Positions 44,086-52,673 of a DNA stretch of 64,000 nucleotides are shown one piece after another. The translations under genes and the position numbers were made by a program. How positions within the stretch are numbered: position 1 is the first letter of the stretch; every line of letters begins with the position of its first letter. Source of the stretch: Selenomonas bovis DSM 23594 (GTDB lineage: Bacteria; Bacillota; Negativicutes; Selenomonadales; Selenomonadaceae); assembly GCF_000381005.1 (NCBI RefSeq), contig NZ_KB908381.1, positions 124,001 through 188,000 on the forward strand, written 5' to 3'. The notes under the pieces were generated by a model. The model saw only the letters and a list, made by a program, of their open reading frames with translations. It had not been told where the DNA came from and searched no databases.

Positions 44086-44111
44086 TTCTGTTTTATCCAA
44101 TGCGACATGAT

Positions 44112-45395
44112 TCATGTCTTTTTCACGGCAGCCTCGTCGATTTGCGTGCCATCCGGAAGGAAGCAGCGGACAATCAGCATACCTTCATCGGCATCCAGTG
44201 TCAGATAGTTATCCGTCTCCGGCTGCGGCGCTACGACCTCGTCAAGTGCGTGATCCACCCAGAGCCCCGGATAGCGCACATCGCCAGCCACGCCGGTCAG
44301 GATGTAGAGCGGACCTTCCGCACTGCGCTCGAAGCCTTTGATATGGCCGCGGTTGCGGTACGTATGGAGATGGGCGGAGAGAACGAGGTCGATGCCCGCC
44401 GCGTCGAAGAGCGGCATCCATATTTTGCCCTCTTCGGAAAATCCTTCCCCACGCTCCGGTCGTCCGTGGATGCGATACTGCAACGGGTCTTTATGCATGA
44501 GCACGACCTTCCACGGCTGACGCGTCCGCTGGACATCCGAACGGAACCACGCCTCCTGTGCCTCCGTGATATGGGGATGGCGTTCCTGTTCCTCTCCCTG
44601 CTGGGTATCGAGTACGAGAAAATGTACCGGACCGTAGTCAAAGGAATAATAGCGGCGGTCATACTCCTTGCTGCCATTTCCTGGCAGCGCGAACTCACGC
44701 AGATAGGCCACAGGTTCGCGCACTTGCCACTGCTTGTCATACGTCTCGTGATTCCCCATGAGCGGGGCGATGGGAATGGTGTCGATGATGCCCTCCACGC
44801 CATCCAGCCAAGCATTCCACTGCGTATGATCCTCCCCATTATCAACGAGATCGCCCATATTGATGAAGAACTTCGCGTCAGGGTTCCTCTGCCTGGCCAT
44901 TTGGGCGAGCTCCCTCCAGCCTGCATAGTCGCTCGACTGCGAATCGGGAAAGATGAGCGCGCGAAACGCGCCGCCATCGTCTGCCTGGAGCGGCGTCCAG
45001 CCGCCTCGCTCCTCACCCGCCGCAACGCGGTAGCGATACCGCGCACCACGCTCCAGTCCTGTGACCTGAGCCGTATAAAGATAGACCGTCACGCCGTCCT
45101 CCGTGAAAGCCTCCTCCTCTGCGGGGAAACGCTGCATCTCCGCCGCCCCTTCGCGCGTCAATTCCACGGCGGGCGCGACAAGCGACGCGGGAGACTGCCA
45201 CATGATGGTGCGCGCCGCCGCGTTGTCCTGTGCGACGATCTGCCGCAGATAGGTGACACGCCCCCTCCCGAGCGCTGCCGCAGTCCTGTCCCTGAGTTCC
45301 GGCAGGATCCGCCCGCGCGCGAACACCCAGCCTCCGCCCAGCACGACAGCGCCGGCGCAGAGTGACAGAAACTGACGCCTCGAAATTTTCTGCAT
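44112..45395 (-). CDS. Tat-exported metallophosphoesterase (purple acid phosphatase-like)
   Basis: 427 aa. A twin-arginine-like signal starts the protein (MQKISRRQFLSLCAGAVVLG). A fibronectin-like N-domain (TYLRQIVAQDNAAARTIMWQ; YLYTAQVTGLERGARYRYRV) is followed by the calcineurin-type phosphoesterase with FPDSQSSD, NMGDLVDNG, MGNHETYD, LMHKDPL and SAHLHTYRN, the metal-ligand series. It hydrolyses phosphoesters outside the cytoplasm. The ATG at 45395 has GGGAG upstream; the earlier in-frame start would put 21 residues before the signal. Confidence 0.9.
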   Translation of the reverse strand: MQKISRRQFLSLCAGAVVLGGGWVFARGRILPELRDRTAAALGRGRVTYLRQIVAQDNAAARTIMWQSPASLVAPAVELTREGAAEMQRFPAEEEAFTEDGVTVYLYTAQVTGLERGARYRYRVAAGEERGGWTPLQADDGGAFRALIFPDSQSSDYAGWRELAQMARQRNPDAKFFINMGDLVDNGEDHTQWNAWLDGVEGIIDTIPIAPLMGNHETYDKQWQVREPVAYLREFALPGNGSKEYDRRYYSFDYGPVHFLVLDTQQGEEQERHPHITEAQEAWFRSDVQRTRQPWKVVLMHKDPLQYRIHGRPERGEGFSEEGKIWMPLFDAAGIDLVLSAHLHTYRNRGHIKGFERSAEGPLYILTGVAGDVRYPGLWVDHALDEVVAPQPETDNYLTLDADEGMLIVRCFLPDGTQIDEAAVKKT

Positions 45396-45724
45396 ATACC
45401 TTGCTCCCTTTTCCAGTAGGATTGTTTGTGAGCAACGCCGCTGCTTTCTCATGCTCATTCACTTACGCGGCGACTCTTTCCTCCGTCCCCATCATAACAA
45501 AAAGCCGTACGGATGAGAAATGCCTATGTAATATCACTAACAATACAGTACATACATGACAAGTGCATTTCCTAAGCTATGCGAGACACACCATATCCGA
45601 AAAGTAGACGTCTGTGCGCCACGTCTGTTATAATGAGAAACAACATCTCACTGGATTTCATGCGCCCGCGCGAGCACAACAAACGTTACGCTTCGACAAC
45701 GGCGCGAAGAAATGAGGCTATCAC

Positions 45725-46498
45725 ATGGAAAAACATTTCGATATCAACGAGCAGGGTTACAGCATCCGCTGCAAGCTCATCTGCAGCGACCACGACAAGA
45801 CCGCACGCGCTTTCGACCATATCGCCATCGTCACACACGGTTTCGGCAGCAGCAAGGAAACGGCCGGCACATCAAAATTCGGTGAGCACCTGACTTCCAA
45901 GTACAAAGGCTGGGCGGCCATCGCGTTCGACTGGCCCTGCCACGGCATGGATGCGCGCAAGAAGCTTACGGTCGCGGAATGCCTGACCTATCTGTCCATT
46001 GTCACGGACTACGCCAAACATGAGCTCAAAGCGAAAGATCTCTGCAACTACTCGACCAGCCTCGGCGGCTACCTGACGCTCCGCTACCTCATAGAGAAGG
46101 GCAATCCGTTCTGCAGGATTGCCCTGCGCTGTCCTGCCATCCACATGTACGAGACAATGAGCGGCCGTATCCCCGAAGCTGACCACGCCAAGCTCCGGAA
46201 AGGCAAGGAAGTCCAGATCGGTTTCGAGCGGAAAATGAAGATCGACCAATCCTTCCTCGATGATCTCAGATCTTTCTGCCCCATGGATCACGAGTACTTC
46301 GATTTCGCCGACCACATGCTCATCCTGCACGGCACGGCAGATGAGATGGTCCCCATCGAAGATGCCCGCGCCTTTGCCGAAAACAACGTCATCGAATTCC
46401 TTCCCATCGACGGCGCCAATCACCCCTTCCAGAATCCCGAGCACATGGCGCTTGCGATTCATGAAATCATCGAGTTCTTCCATGCAGGGACACTCTGA
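45725..46498 (+). CDS. Alpha/beta hydrolase
   Basis: 257 aa. Fold landmarks: IAIVTHGFGSSKET (oxyanion HG loop), FDWPCHGMDARKK, nucleophile Ser in NYSTSLGGYLTL, acid Asp in LHGTADEMVP and His in GANHPFQNPEH. Probably a carboxylesterase or acyl hydrolase of the serine-lipase-like group; the substrate is unknown. GAGG lies 7 bases before the ATG. A TATAAT box (45630-45635) with the doubled sequence ACGTCTGT upstream may be its promoter. Confidence 0.87.
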   Translation: MEKHFDINEQGYSIRCKLICSDHDKTARAFDHIAIVTHGFGSSKETAGTSKFGEHLTSKYKGWAAIAFDWPCHGMDARKKLTVAECLTYLSIVTDYAKHELKAKDLCNYSTSLGGYLTLRYLIEKGNPFCRIALRCPAIHMYETMSGRIPEADHAKLRKGKEVQIGFERKMKIDQSFLDDLRSFCPMDHEYFDFADHMLILHGTADEMVPIEDARAFAENNVIEFLPIDGANHPFQNPEHMALAIHEIIEFFHAGTL

Positions 46499-46520
46499 AA
46501 ACAGTTGATGAAAAATCCAT

Positions 46521-46569
46521 CGCCGCAGCAAAAAGCAGCCACGCCATGTGACTGCTCTTTGCTGCGGCG
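46521..46569. other. Long hairpin between hydrolase and ogt genes
   Basis: CGCCGCAGCAAA pairs with TTTGCTGCGGCG, and the stem continues as AGCAG/CTGCT. No U-tract follows on the plus strand; on the minus strand GATTTTTC comes 4 bases later. It could act as a processing or 3'-end element. Function uncertain. Confidence 0.45.
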
Positions 46570-46638
46570 GTGAACCATAGGAACAAAGCAATATGAGAAA
46601 ATCAGCCGACCGAAAAACAGAAAGGGGCGTCATGCGGC

Positions 46639-47097
46639 ATGAAAGGAACAATCATTTACCATTCGCCAGCATGTGATATGCAACTGGAGTGGGAAAACGA
46701 TGCGGTCACGGCATTGAAGCCTGCCGCCACAGGTATCAGGTCTGGTGCAGCGAACGAATTGACAGCACTGGTGTTCCAGCAGCTCGACGAATACTTCAAG
46801 GGAACGCGAAAAACGTTTGATTTCCCGTACCAGCTGCACGGCACACCATTCCAGAAAACTGTCTGGGCGGCGCTGCGGGAAATCCCTTATGGAGAAACAC
46901 GCAGTTACAAGGACATTGCAGAAGCTATCGGCTGTCCACGAGCGTTCCGCGCGGTCGGTATGGCCAATCACGCGAACCCTATCTTCATCGCTATTCCCTG
47001 TCACCGCGTCATAGGTGCAGACGGAAGCCTTGTCGGCTATGGCGGCGGTCTGGGTATGAAAAAGCTGCTGCTCGAGCTGGAGAGAAGAAACAAGTAA
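46639..47097 (+). CDS. ogt: Methylated-DNA--protein-cysteine methyltransferase
   Basis: 152 aa, Ogt type. The N-domain is ribonuclease-H-like; the C-domain has TPFQKTVWAALREIPYGETRSY (HTH), RAVGMANHANP and the active-site cysteine C121 in IAIPCHRVIGADGSLVGYGGG. It repairs O6-alkylguanine by irreversible transfer to Cys. AAAGGGG is upstream of the ATG. Single gene on the plus strand, followed by repeat A copy 2. Confidence 0.95.
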   Translation: MKGTIIYHSPACDMQLEWENDAVTALKPAATGIRSGAANELTALVFQQLDEYFKGTRKTFDFPYQLHGTPFQKTVWAALREIPYGETRSYKDIAEAIGCPRAFRAVGMANHANPIFIAIPCHRVIGADGSLVGYGGGLGMKKLLLELERRNK

Positions 47098-47126
47098 CAC
47101 AACCATCGGCAATCGTCTGCTTTATA

Positions 47127-47293
47127 TTAAGGAAGCGCTGATGAAATGAGGTGCTCCGGATTTACGTGAATGCGCTGTACTCTTCGGAGACAAACCGCAG
47201 GCGTAGCCGAAGCTACGCTGAGGATGACAGGGCGACGAGAGGACAGTGCAGACGCGTGAAGACGGAGTGCCGAATTAATCAGGGGTTCCTTAA
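47127..47293. repeat. Family A structured repeat, copy 2
   Basis: About 94% identical to copy 1 by eye, with the same orientation on the sequence as given. Ends GGAAGCGCTGATG and AATCAGGGGTTCC, flanked by TTAA on both sides. The core AGGGCGACGAGAGGAC is at 47229-47244. It lies in the 321-base gap between ogt and bioY; the remaining 125 bases before the bioY stop hold nothing I can recognise. Confidence 0.85.
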
Positions 47294-47418
47294 TGCCCAA
47301 TGCCCCGTATAAAGCGAACTGCATACAGAAACGGCATGATGCCACTTCCTCTGGAACTCACGCATACAGGACGATAGGCGTGCGCTGTCCGCCAAGTGCA
47401 TCGTCAGGCTCCGTCCAC

Positions 47419-47988
47419 TCATCTGTTCGCCAGCATCCGATTGACCCGCTCCGCAATCACAGCCGCCAGCAGAGCTTTCATGATATCGCCGGGAATGAAC
47501 GGGAACACCGCCATAGCCATTCCCTGGATAAGATCAACATGCATGACATACATCATCGAAATCAGACCGCCGACATATGTCAACGGCACACCCGCGACAA
47601 CTGCGACGAGCGCATAGCGCCGGAAGCTCACCTTGCTGCCCTTGAGCAGACTTTCCACCAAGCAGACGAACGGCCAGCCAATATAGAAACCACCCGTCGG
47701 TCCGAACAAACGTCCCAGACCGCCTACACCACCTGGAAAAATCGGCAGGCCGACAGCGCCTAAGAGCACATAGGCCGCCACGGCGATGAACGTAAGCTGC
47801 GGCGGCAGCACCAGCGCCGTCACCGTCAACGCAATCGTGAGCGCCGTCACGAGTCCCGGCGTGAACGGCAAAGGAAAGGAAATGAACGCTGACACGCAGC
47901 AAAATGCAATGCAGAGCGCCATCTTCACCATATTTTGCACTGTGAAAAGCTGTGCCTGCTTTTTCCCTGTCGTCATATCTGTCTGCAT
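47419..47988 (-). CDS. bioY: Biotin transporter BioY (ECF substrate-binding subunit)
   Basis: 189 aa with six membrane segments. MVKMALCIAFCCVSAFISFPLPFTPG is the typical start, then FIAVAAYVLLGAVGLPIFPGG split over a segment boundary, GGLGRLFGPTGGFYIGWPF (the BioY signature), and GDIMKALLAAVIAERVNR at the end. It binds biotin for uptake by an ECF module encoded elsewhere. ATG start after AGGAGG. Confidence 0.94.
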   Translation of the reverse strand: MQTDMTTGKKQAQLFTVQNMVKMALCIAFCCVSAFISFPLPFTPGLVTALTIALTVTALVLPPQLTFIAVAAYVLLGAVGLPIFPGGVGGLGRLFGPTGGFYIGWPFVCLVESLLKGSKVSFRRYALVAVVAGVPLTYVGGLISMMYVMHVDLIQGMAMAVFPFIPGDIMKALLAAVIAERVNRMLANR

Positions 47989-48018
47989 ATATAACGCCTC
48001 CTAATCGTAACTTCTCTC

Positions 48019-48047
48019 ATTATACGAACATCAACAGGATACGTCAA
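48019..48047 (-). promoter_or_regulatory. Promoter of bioY
   Basis: -35 TTGACG (48042-48047) and -10 TATAAT (48019-48024), 17-base spacer. Just upstream, AGTAAACC resembles one half of a BirA box; the second half (AGTTGAC) overlaps the -35 but is degenerate. Confidence 0.7.
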
Positions 48048-48096
48048 CTTATCTCTCCGTTTGGTTTACTGCATCGATAGGCACCCTCAGGCACGC

Positions 48097-48125
48097 TTGC
48101 TCTACTATGCACAAATGCATATAAT
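48097..48125 (+). promoter_or_regulatory. Promoter of the Rossmann-fold oxidoreductase gene
   Basis: -35 TTGCTC (48097-48102) and -10 TATAAT (48120-48125), 17-base spacer, divergent from the bioY promoter. Confidence 0.6.
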
Positions 48126-48202
48126 ATAGATGACTGGCAAAGGCAAGATATCCGTTGCTAAGTGATTCCCTGCCTGCTGCCGTACAATGAGGAGGAACCG
48201 CC

Positions 48203-48844
48203 ATGCAAGCCATCATCATCGGCGCGACCGGCGCTGTCGGTCGCGATCTGCTCACCACACTCCTGCGCGACGCGCGCTATGACAGCGTCATCACCTTTAC
48301 ACGCCGTGAGGTCGGCATCGACAATGCGAAACTCCGCTCCTACATCGTCGATTTTGAGAAACCAGAGGGATGGCATGATCTCGTGCGCGGCGACGTGCTG
48401 TTCTCGGCGCTCGGCACCTCCAAGAAGCAGGCGGGCTCTCAGGCGGCGCAGTACCATGTCGACCATGATTACCAGATGATGTTCGCCCGCTTCGCGAAGG
48501 AAAACGGCGTGCCGCGCCTCGTGCTCGTTTCCTCCGTCGGTGCCGATACCCACGCACATTTCTTCTATCTGCGACTCAAGGGCGAAATCGAGGAAGAAAT
48601 GAAAACGCTCCAGTTCGAGGGCCTCACGATCCTCGCGCCACCCGCTCTCATCCGGCCGCATGCGAAGCGCCCGCTCGAAACCATCTCCGTGCGTGTACTC
48701 CAGGCCCTCAATACGCTCGGCCTCGCACGCAACATGGCACCGATGCCGACATCCGTCGTCGCCGCCTGTATGGCGGCAAAGGGTGCCGACGGCTTCCGCG
48801 GTACGCGCCGTATCTCAGGCCAGGCCATCCGCGCTGCCTGCTGA
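48203..48844 (+). CDS. NAD(P)-binding Rossmann-fold oxidoreductase (atypical SDR)
   Basis: 213 aa. The nucleotide site is at the very start (MQAIIIGATGAVGRDLL, GxxGxxG). ALGTSKKQAGSQAAQYHVDHDY and LVLVSSVGADTHAHFFYLRLKGEIEE (S..YxxxK-like) match the CC3/HTATIP2-like group of atypical short-chain dehydrogenases. The substrate is unknown. A clear GAGGAGG precedes the ATG. A bidirectional terminator follows. Confidence 0.85.
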   Translation: MQAIIIGATGAVGRDLLTTLLRDARYDSVITFTRREVGIDNAKLRSYIVDFEKPEGWHDLVRGDVLFSALGTSKKQAGSQAAQYHVDHDYQMMFARFAKENGVPRLVLVSSVGADTHAHFFYLRLKGEIEEEMKTLQFEGLTILAPPALIRPHAKRPLETISVRVLQALNTLGLARNMAPMPTSVVAACMAAKGADGFRGTRRISGQAIRAAC

Positions 48845-48885
48845 ACCGCGGCACTTCACGGCACAGCCAACACTTGCAGACACGC

Positions 48886-48917
48886 AAAGGTCCCTCCCAT
48901 TGCCAGGAGGGACCTTT
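48886..48917. terminator. Bidirectional terminator
   Basis: Perfect 12-bp stem AAAGGTCCCTCC/GGAGGGACCTTT with an 8-base loop. It ends the oxidoreductase gene on the plus strand and azlCD on the minus strand. Confidence 0.88.
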
Positions 48918-48973
48918 CGTTTGTGCGTTGCGTTTTGCGCGTCCAGCCTGCTTTGCAGGACGTTTCCACATAC

Positions 48974-49312
48974 TCAGGCAAACACGCGTTGGACGAGCAG
49001 CATATAGAGGGCTGTGCCTGCCGCCATCGAGACCAGCATGCGGCGCAACCAGAGATGCAGCCCAGCTGTGACAGCGACAGCGATGAGTTCCGGCATGCCA
49101 TGCGGCGGACGCCCCCAGGCCACATCCTTCAGGCAATAGACGACGAGCAGACCGAAAATCGCTGCGGGCAGGGCATTGCCCAGATAACGCACGAGAGGCG
49201 GCGTCGGCTTGCGCGCAGAGATGACGAGGAAGGGCAGGAACCGCGTGAGCATTGTCGCGGCCGTGCAGAGCAGCACTGTGATGGCCTGCTGATAAAGCGG
49301 CATGTCTGTCAT
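48974..49312 (-). CDS. azlD: AzlD-like branched-chain amino acid exporter subunit
   Basis: 112 aa with four membrane segments: ITVLLCTAATMLTRFLPFLVI, ALPAAIFGLLVVYCL, ELIAVAVTAGLHLWLRR, MLVSMAAGTALYMLLVQ. This is the AzlD/YgaH small subunit. Its ATG overlaps the azlC stop as ATGA. Together they form an LIV-E type exporter for branched-chain amino acids and analogues. Confidence 0.92.
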   Translation of the reverse strand: MTDMPLYQQAITVLLCTAATMLTRFLPFLVISARKPTPPLVRYLGNALPAAIFGLLVVYCLKDVAWGRPPHGMPELIAVAVTAGLHLWLRRMLVSMAAGTALYMLLVQRVFA

Positions 49313-50097
49313 CGCATCACACCTCTCTCCACCGCAGCGCCCTGCCGTCCGCCGCCATCCCCTGCTGCCTCGGACTCCGAGAAGGGCGCTGCATACCGCT
49401 GCTCCAATGGCCGACGGGCCAGGAGCAACACCAGCAAGATGATCACCATCGCCGGCACCATGAACGACTGCGCACCGAAAAGCGCCAGACTGCCGCCCGC
49501 CGCCAAGATACCGAGCATCGCTGTCGCATGACAGGACTCATGGAGCCACTGCTCAAGGAAAATAACCACGAACATCGCCGTCATGACGAAGCCAAGCCCC
49601 GTCGTATCAAACGGCAACATGCCGCCGACCAAGCCACCAAGCAAGGCGCTGAGCACCCAGTACCCCTCATTGAGCCAGGTAATCCAGAGCATGAACCAGC
49701 CCCGGTCCACATCTTTTGGCAGGCGCCGTTTCGCCGTGAAGACAATGGAAAACGTCTCATCGCAAAGACCGTAGATGAGGAAGAACCGCTTCCAGCCAAG
49801 ACCGCGGTATGTATCGAAGAGCGAAAGCCCATAGAAGAGATGCCGCGCCTGGATGAGCAGCGCGAGTAAAAATGTCGCGAGCGGCGCAAACGGAGCAAGG
49901 AGCAACGAGACAGCGACGAACTCCAAAGAGCCGCCAAAGATCACAAGTGCCAGCAAAAACGGATAATAAAACGGAAATCCCATGACGTTCATATAGACGC
50001 CATAAGCGAACCCCAGGAACGCAAATCCCGCCAGAATGGGAGTCGTATAGGGGAACGCAGCCAGAAGCGCCCGCCAGCAGACATGCCCTTTCGTCAT
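49309..50097 (-). CDS. azlC: AzlC-like branched-chain amino acid exporter subunit
   Basis: 262 aa, about seven membrane segments. AFPYTTPILAGFAFLGFAYGVYM at the start, FGGSLEFVAVSLLLAPFAP and LLIQARHLFYGLSLFDTYRG in the middle are typical of AzlC/YgaZ. The tail (AAGDGGGRQGAAVERG) is hydrophilic and probably disordered. ATG start after GGAGG. It lies 52 bases from the gdx gene. Confidence 0.93.
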   Translation of the reverse strand: MTKGHVCWRALLAAFPYTTPILAGFAFLGFAYGVYMNVMGFPFYYPFLLALVIFGGSLEFVAVSLLLAPFAPLATFLLALLIQARHLFYGLSLFDTYRGLGWKRFFLIYGLCDETFSIVFTAKRRLPKDVDRGWFMLWITWLNEGYWVLSALLGGLVGGMLPFDTTGLGFVMTAMFVVIFLEQWLHESCHATAMLGILAAGGSLALFGAQSFMVPAMVIILLVLLLARRPLEQRYAAPFSESEAAGDGGGRQGAAVERGVMR

Positions 50098-50149
50098 CTC
50101 TCATCCTCCTTCTTGCCAAAACAGTGCCATTCAATCTTGCCTGTCACCC

Positions 50150-50464
50150 TCATGTCAGTGCACGCAGTCCGACGATGCCCACGACAACGCAGCCGACACA
50201 AAGCATCTGCGCCAGACTCATCGTCTCGCCGAGCATGAGCACGCCCACGAGCACCGTACCGACCGTACCGATGCCCGTCCAGACACTATACGCTATACCG
50301 AGCGGCAGCGTACGCAGCGCACGGGAGAGTAGCAAAAAGCTCGCCATCATGCCGAACACCGTCACGATACTCGGATAAAGGCGCGTGAACCCTTCCGTAT
50401 ATTTCAGTGCTACCGCCCACAGAACCTCGCAAAGCCCTGCGAAAAAAAGGACGACCCACTGCAT
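50150..50464 (-). CDS. gdx: SMR-family transporter, SugE/Gdx type (guanidinium exporter)
   Basis: 104 aa with four membrane helices. E13, the essential glutamate, is in FAGLCEVLWAVALKYTEGF; SIVTVFGMMASFLLLSRALRTLPLGIAYSVWTGIGTVG follows. These are SugE/Gdx features (WAxxLKYT, AYxVWTGIG), not EmrE ones. Gdx proteins exchange guanidinium for protons. The start has AAAGGGGGAAG upstream. A long leader with a strong hairpin precedes it. Confidence 0.88.
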   Translation of the reverse strand: MQWVVLFFAGLCEVLWAVALKYTEGFTRLYPSIVTVFGMMASFLLLSRALRTLPLGIAYSVWTGIGTVGTVLVGVLMLGETMSLAQMLCVGCVVVGIVGLRALT

Positions 50465-50510
50465 CTTTCTTCCCCCTTTCCAGTATCATAGACAACGCGC
50501 CGTTGCCCTA

Positions 50511-50574
50511 CAAGACAAAAGGCATCGGCACATCCCTTGCGCACGCGGCGCTGCCTACGGGATGTCCCAATGCC
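50511..50574 (-). promoter_or_regulatory. Large hairpin in the gdx leader, possible attenuator
   Basis: Minus strand: a 16-base arm at 50574-50559 pairs with 50536-50521 except for one G-G mismatch and one G-U pair; the loop region contains a second small GCGC hairpin. TTTTGTCTT follows. It stands between the promoter and the gdx SD, so it could terminate early transcripts. I could not match it to guanidine-I, -II or -III riboswitch consensus. Confidence 0.55.
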
Positions 50575-50616
50575 CTTCCTGCCATCCGGCGACGAACAGA
50601 TCTCTTTCTCTGCGGT

Positions 50617-50645
50617 ATATTAACAAAAATCCGCTTGCCTGTCAA
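50617..50645 (-). promoter_or_regulatory. Promoter of gdx
   Basis: -35 TTGACA (50640-50645) and -10 TAATAT (50617-50622), 17-base spacer, followed by a leader of about 150 bases. Confidence 0.75.
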
Positions 50646-50688
50646 TAAGGATCACACCCTGCAGTTCCCTGTGCAGTCCCCATCTCCA

Positions 50689-51996
50689 CTACGCGGTTTT
50701 CGCCTTTGCCTTCGTCCGCAGCTCCACTGTAAAGCGTGTCCCTTTGCCAAGCGTGCTTGTGACCTCGATGCTGCCGTGGTGCAGGTTGACGATCTCCTGC
50801 GCGATGGAAAGTCCCAGCCCGTTGCCGCCCATCTCGCGCGAACGTGCTTTGTCTACGCGATAAAAGCGGTCAAAGATACGGCGCTGATCCTCTTTGGCGA
50901 TGCCGATGCCTGTATCCTGCACAAAGAACCGCACGCGCCCCTGCGGCGCTTTCTCAAACCCCACATGCACCTCGCCTCCATCCGGCGTATACTTCACCGC
51001 GTTATCGACGAGGATGAGCATAAGCTGCTTGATTTTCTGCTCATCTGCCTGTATGACATGCGCATCGCAATTCCGGATGTCGAGCGCGATATGCTTCTTG
51101 TCCGCGAGCGGCTGCATGAGGCGCGCCGTCTGTGAGAGGAGCTCCGCCGCATCGAATTTTTGCAGCTTGAGTTTCAGCGCCTTGTTGTCGCTGCGCGCGA
51201 CGAGCAGGAGATCGCTCACGAGGCGCGTCATCTTCTTGACCTCGTCGCGCACATCGGCAATGACCTGCTTGAGGAACGGCGATGTGATGGACGGATCGTT
51301 CTCTAGGAGATCCGCCGACGCCATGACGACCGCGAGCGGCGTCCGCAGCTCGTGTGAGGCGTCCGCCGCGAACTGCCGCTGTTTTTCATACGCTTCGCGC
51401 AGCGGCACCATCGCGCGGCCTGAGAGGATATGGCCGAGTACTGTTGCCAGGAGCAGTGCGACGATACCGAGCACGACCATCGCGTACGTCGATTTCTGCA
51501 GACCGTTGTACATCGCTGTAACATCCTTGCCAACATAGACCGTCTGCACGGAGCCGTCATCATTTACGACCGTTTTGGCCGTCATCATGATGCGCGTCAC
51601 CTGTTCTCTCTCATTCTTCCTGCCGAATACCGAGACCTCCCCCTCCTGTGCCTGCCAGTTGCTCACGACATCGAGGATGAACGGCTCGATATGGAACGAG
51701 GCCCGCGCGAAATTCGACAGCCGTCCATCCTGGTTGAAGACATAGAAAAACAGCCTGTCATTCGTGCTCTTGTAACCGGCATCCTCGAGCGTAAGCCCCG
51801 GATGCTGGTTGAAATACGCCTGCGCCTCCGCCACATTCCCCGCCGTATCGAGAAGCTCGCGCGCCTGCTCCGAGAAGATCGACCACTCCAGTGTCTTGTG
51901 CGCGATGAAAATGAGCGCGATGAGGAACACGCACATGATGAGCGAATAAAAGAGCGTGAGGCGTCGGCGGCCCTGTCCGAAGATATTCGCTGCCAT
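50689..51996 (-). CDS. Membrane sensor histidine kinase
   Basis: 435 aa. TM1 at about 14-33, an extracytoplasmic sensor of about 135 residues (helical start, then FFYVFNQDGRLSNFARASFH), TM2 at about 171-191, then directly the H-box with H215 in ASHELRTPLAV; no full HAMP domain is evident. N-box VDNAVKYTPDGG, G1 DTGIGI and G2 GNGLGLSIA are intact. The stimulus is unknown. The start overlaps the regulator's stop by one base. Confidence 0.92.
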   Translation of the reverse strand: MAANIFGQGRRRLTLFYSLIMCVFLIALIFIAHKTLEWSIFSEQARELLDTAGNVAEAQAYFNQHPGLTLEDAGYKSTNDRLFFYVFNQDGRLSNFARASFHIEPFILDVVSNWQAQEGEVSVFGRKNEREQVTRIMMTAKTVVNDDGSVQTVYVGKDVTAMYNGLQKSTYAMVVLGIVALLLATVLGHILSGRAMVPLREAYEKQRQFAADASHELRTPLAVVMASADLLENDPSITSPFLKQVIADVRDEVKKMTRLVSDLLLVARSDNKALKLKLQKFDAAELLSQTARLMQPLADKKHIALDIRNCDAHVIQADEQKIKQLMLILVDNAVKYTPDGGEVHVGFEKAPQGRVRFFVQDTGIGIAKEDQRRIFDRFYRVDKARSREMGGNGLGLSIAQEIVNLHHGSIEVTSTLGKGTRFTVELRTKAKAKTA

Positions 51997-52673
51997 CAGG
52001 TATCTGCCTCAAGCTTGTAGCCGACGCCGCGCACCGTCTTGATGATGGTCCTGCCATCACCGGTATCGAGCTTCTTGCGCAGAATCTTCATATAGGAATC
52101 GATGTTGTTCGAACTCACGTCAGACTCCAGCCCCCAGATGCGATCGAGGATGATGTCGCGCGGCACGACGATGCCGAGATTCTGCGCAAGCAGATCGAAA
52201 ATCTGGAACTCGCGCGGCGAGAGCTGGATGACCTGATCCGCCTTCTTCAACACCTTGGCCGTGCGGTTGAGCGTAAAACCGCCGACCTCGACGACATCCT
52301 GCTGAATTTTCTGCGTGCTGCGGCGCCCGAGTGCACGCAGGCGCGCGAGAAGCTCTACGAACTCGAATGGCTTGACGAGATAGTCGTCCGCACCCGCATC
52401 GAGACCTGTCACGCGATCCTCTACGGAGTCGCGCGCCGTCAGCATGAGAATTGCGCGCTCATAACCGTCCTTTCGCAGGCGGCGGCAGGCATCCACGCCG
52501 CTCTCCCCCGGCATCATCCAATCGAGCACGAGGATATCATAATCCGTAAACTTCGCGTAATCGTAGATATCGCTGCCATCCGTCACCCATTCCACCTGAA
52601 TGTGGTTCTGTTCGAGCATATATTTAATGAGCTTTCCAAGTCTCTGGTCATCCTCCGCGAGCAAAATACGCAT
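51996..52673 (-). CDS. OmpR-family response regulator
   Basis: 225 aa. Receiver: MRILLAEDDQRLGKLIKYML with acidic pair, phospho-acceptor D51 in ILVLDWMMPGESG, Lys in DDYLVKPFEF. Then a winged HTH output domain (VVEVGGFTLNRTAKVLKKA; LIQLSPREFQIFDLLAQN; IDSYMKILRKKLDTGDGRTIIKTVRGVGYKL in parts). The ATG at 52673 follows GGAGGAGAG; a longer frame to 52799 runs into repeat B and is rejected. Confidence 0.94.
   Translation of the reverse strand: MRILLAEDDQRLGKLIKYMLEQNHIQVEWVTDGSDIYDYAKFTDYDILVLDWMMPGESGVDACRRLRKDGYERAILMLTARDSVEDRVTGLDAGADDYLVKPFEFVELLARLRALGRRSTQKIQQDVVEVGGFTLNRTAKVLKKADQVIQLSPREFQIFDLLAQNLGIVVPRDIILDRIWGLESDVSSNNIDSYMKILRKKLDTGDGRTIIKTVRGVGYKLEADT

Noticed and set aside
15211-47293. 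CRISPR array
   Set aside because: The family A copies are 5-27 kb apart, about 165 bp long, and without regular spacers or cas genes.
50465-50650. Known guanidine riboswitch in the gdx leader
   Set aside because: The conserved guanidine-I strings, paired ACGR loops of guanidine-II and the guanidine-III core were not found by eye, so only a generic hairpin is reported.
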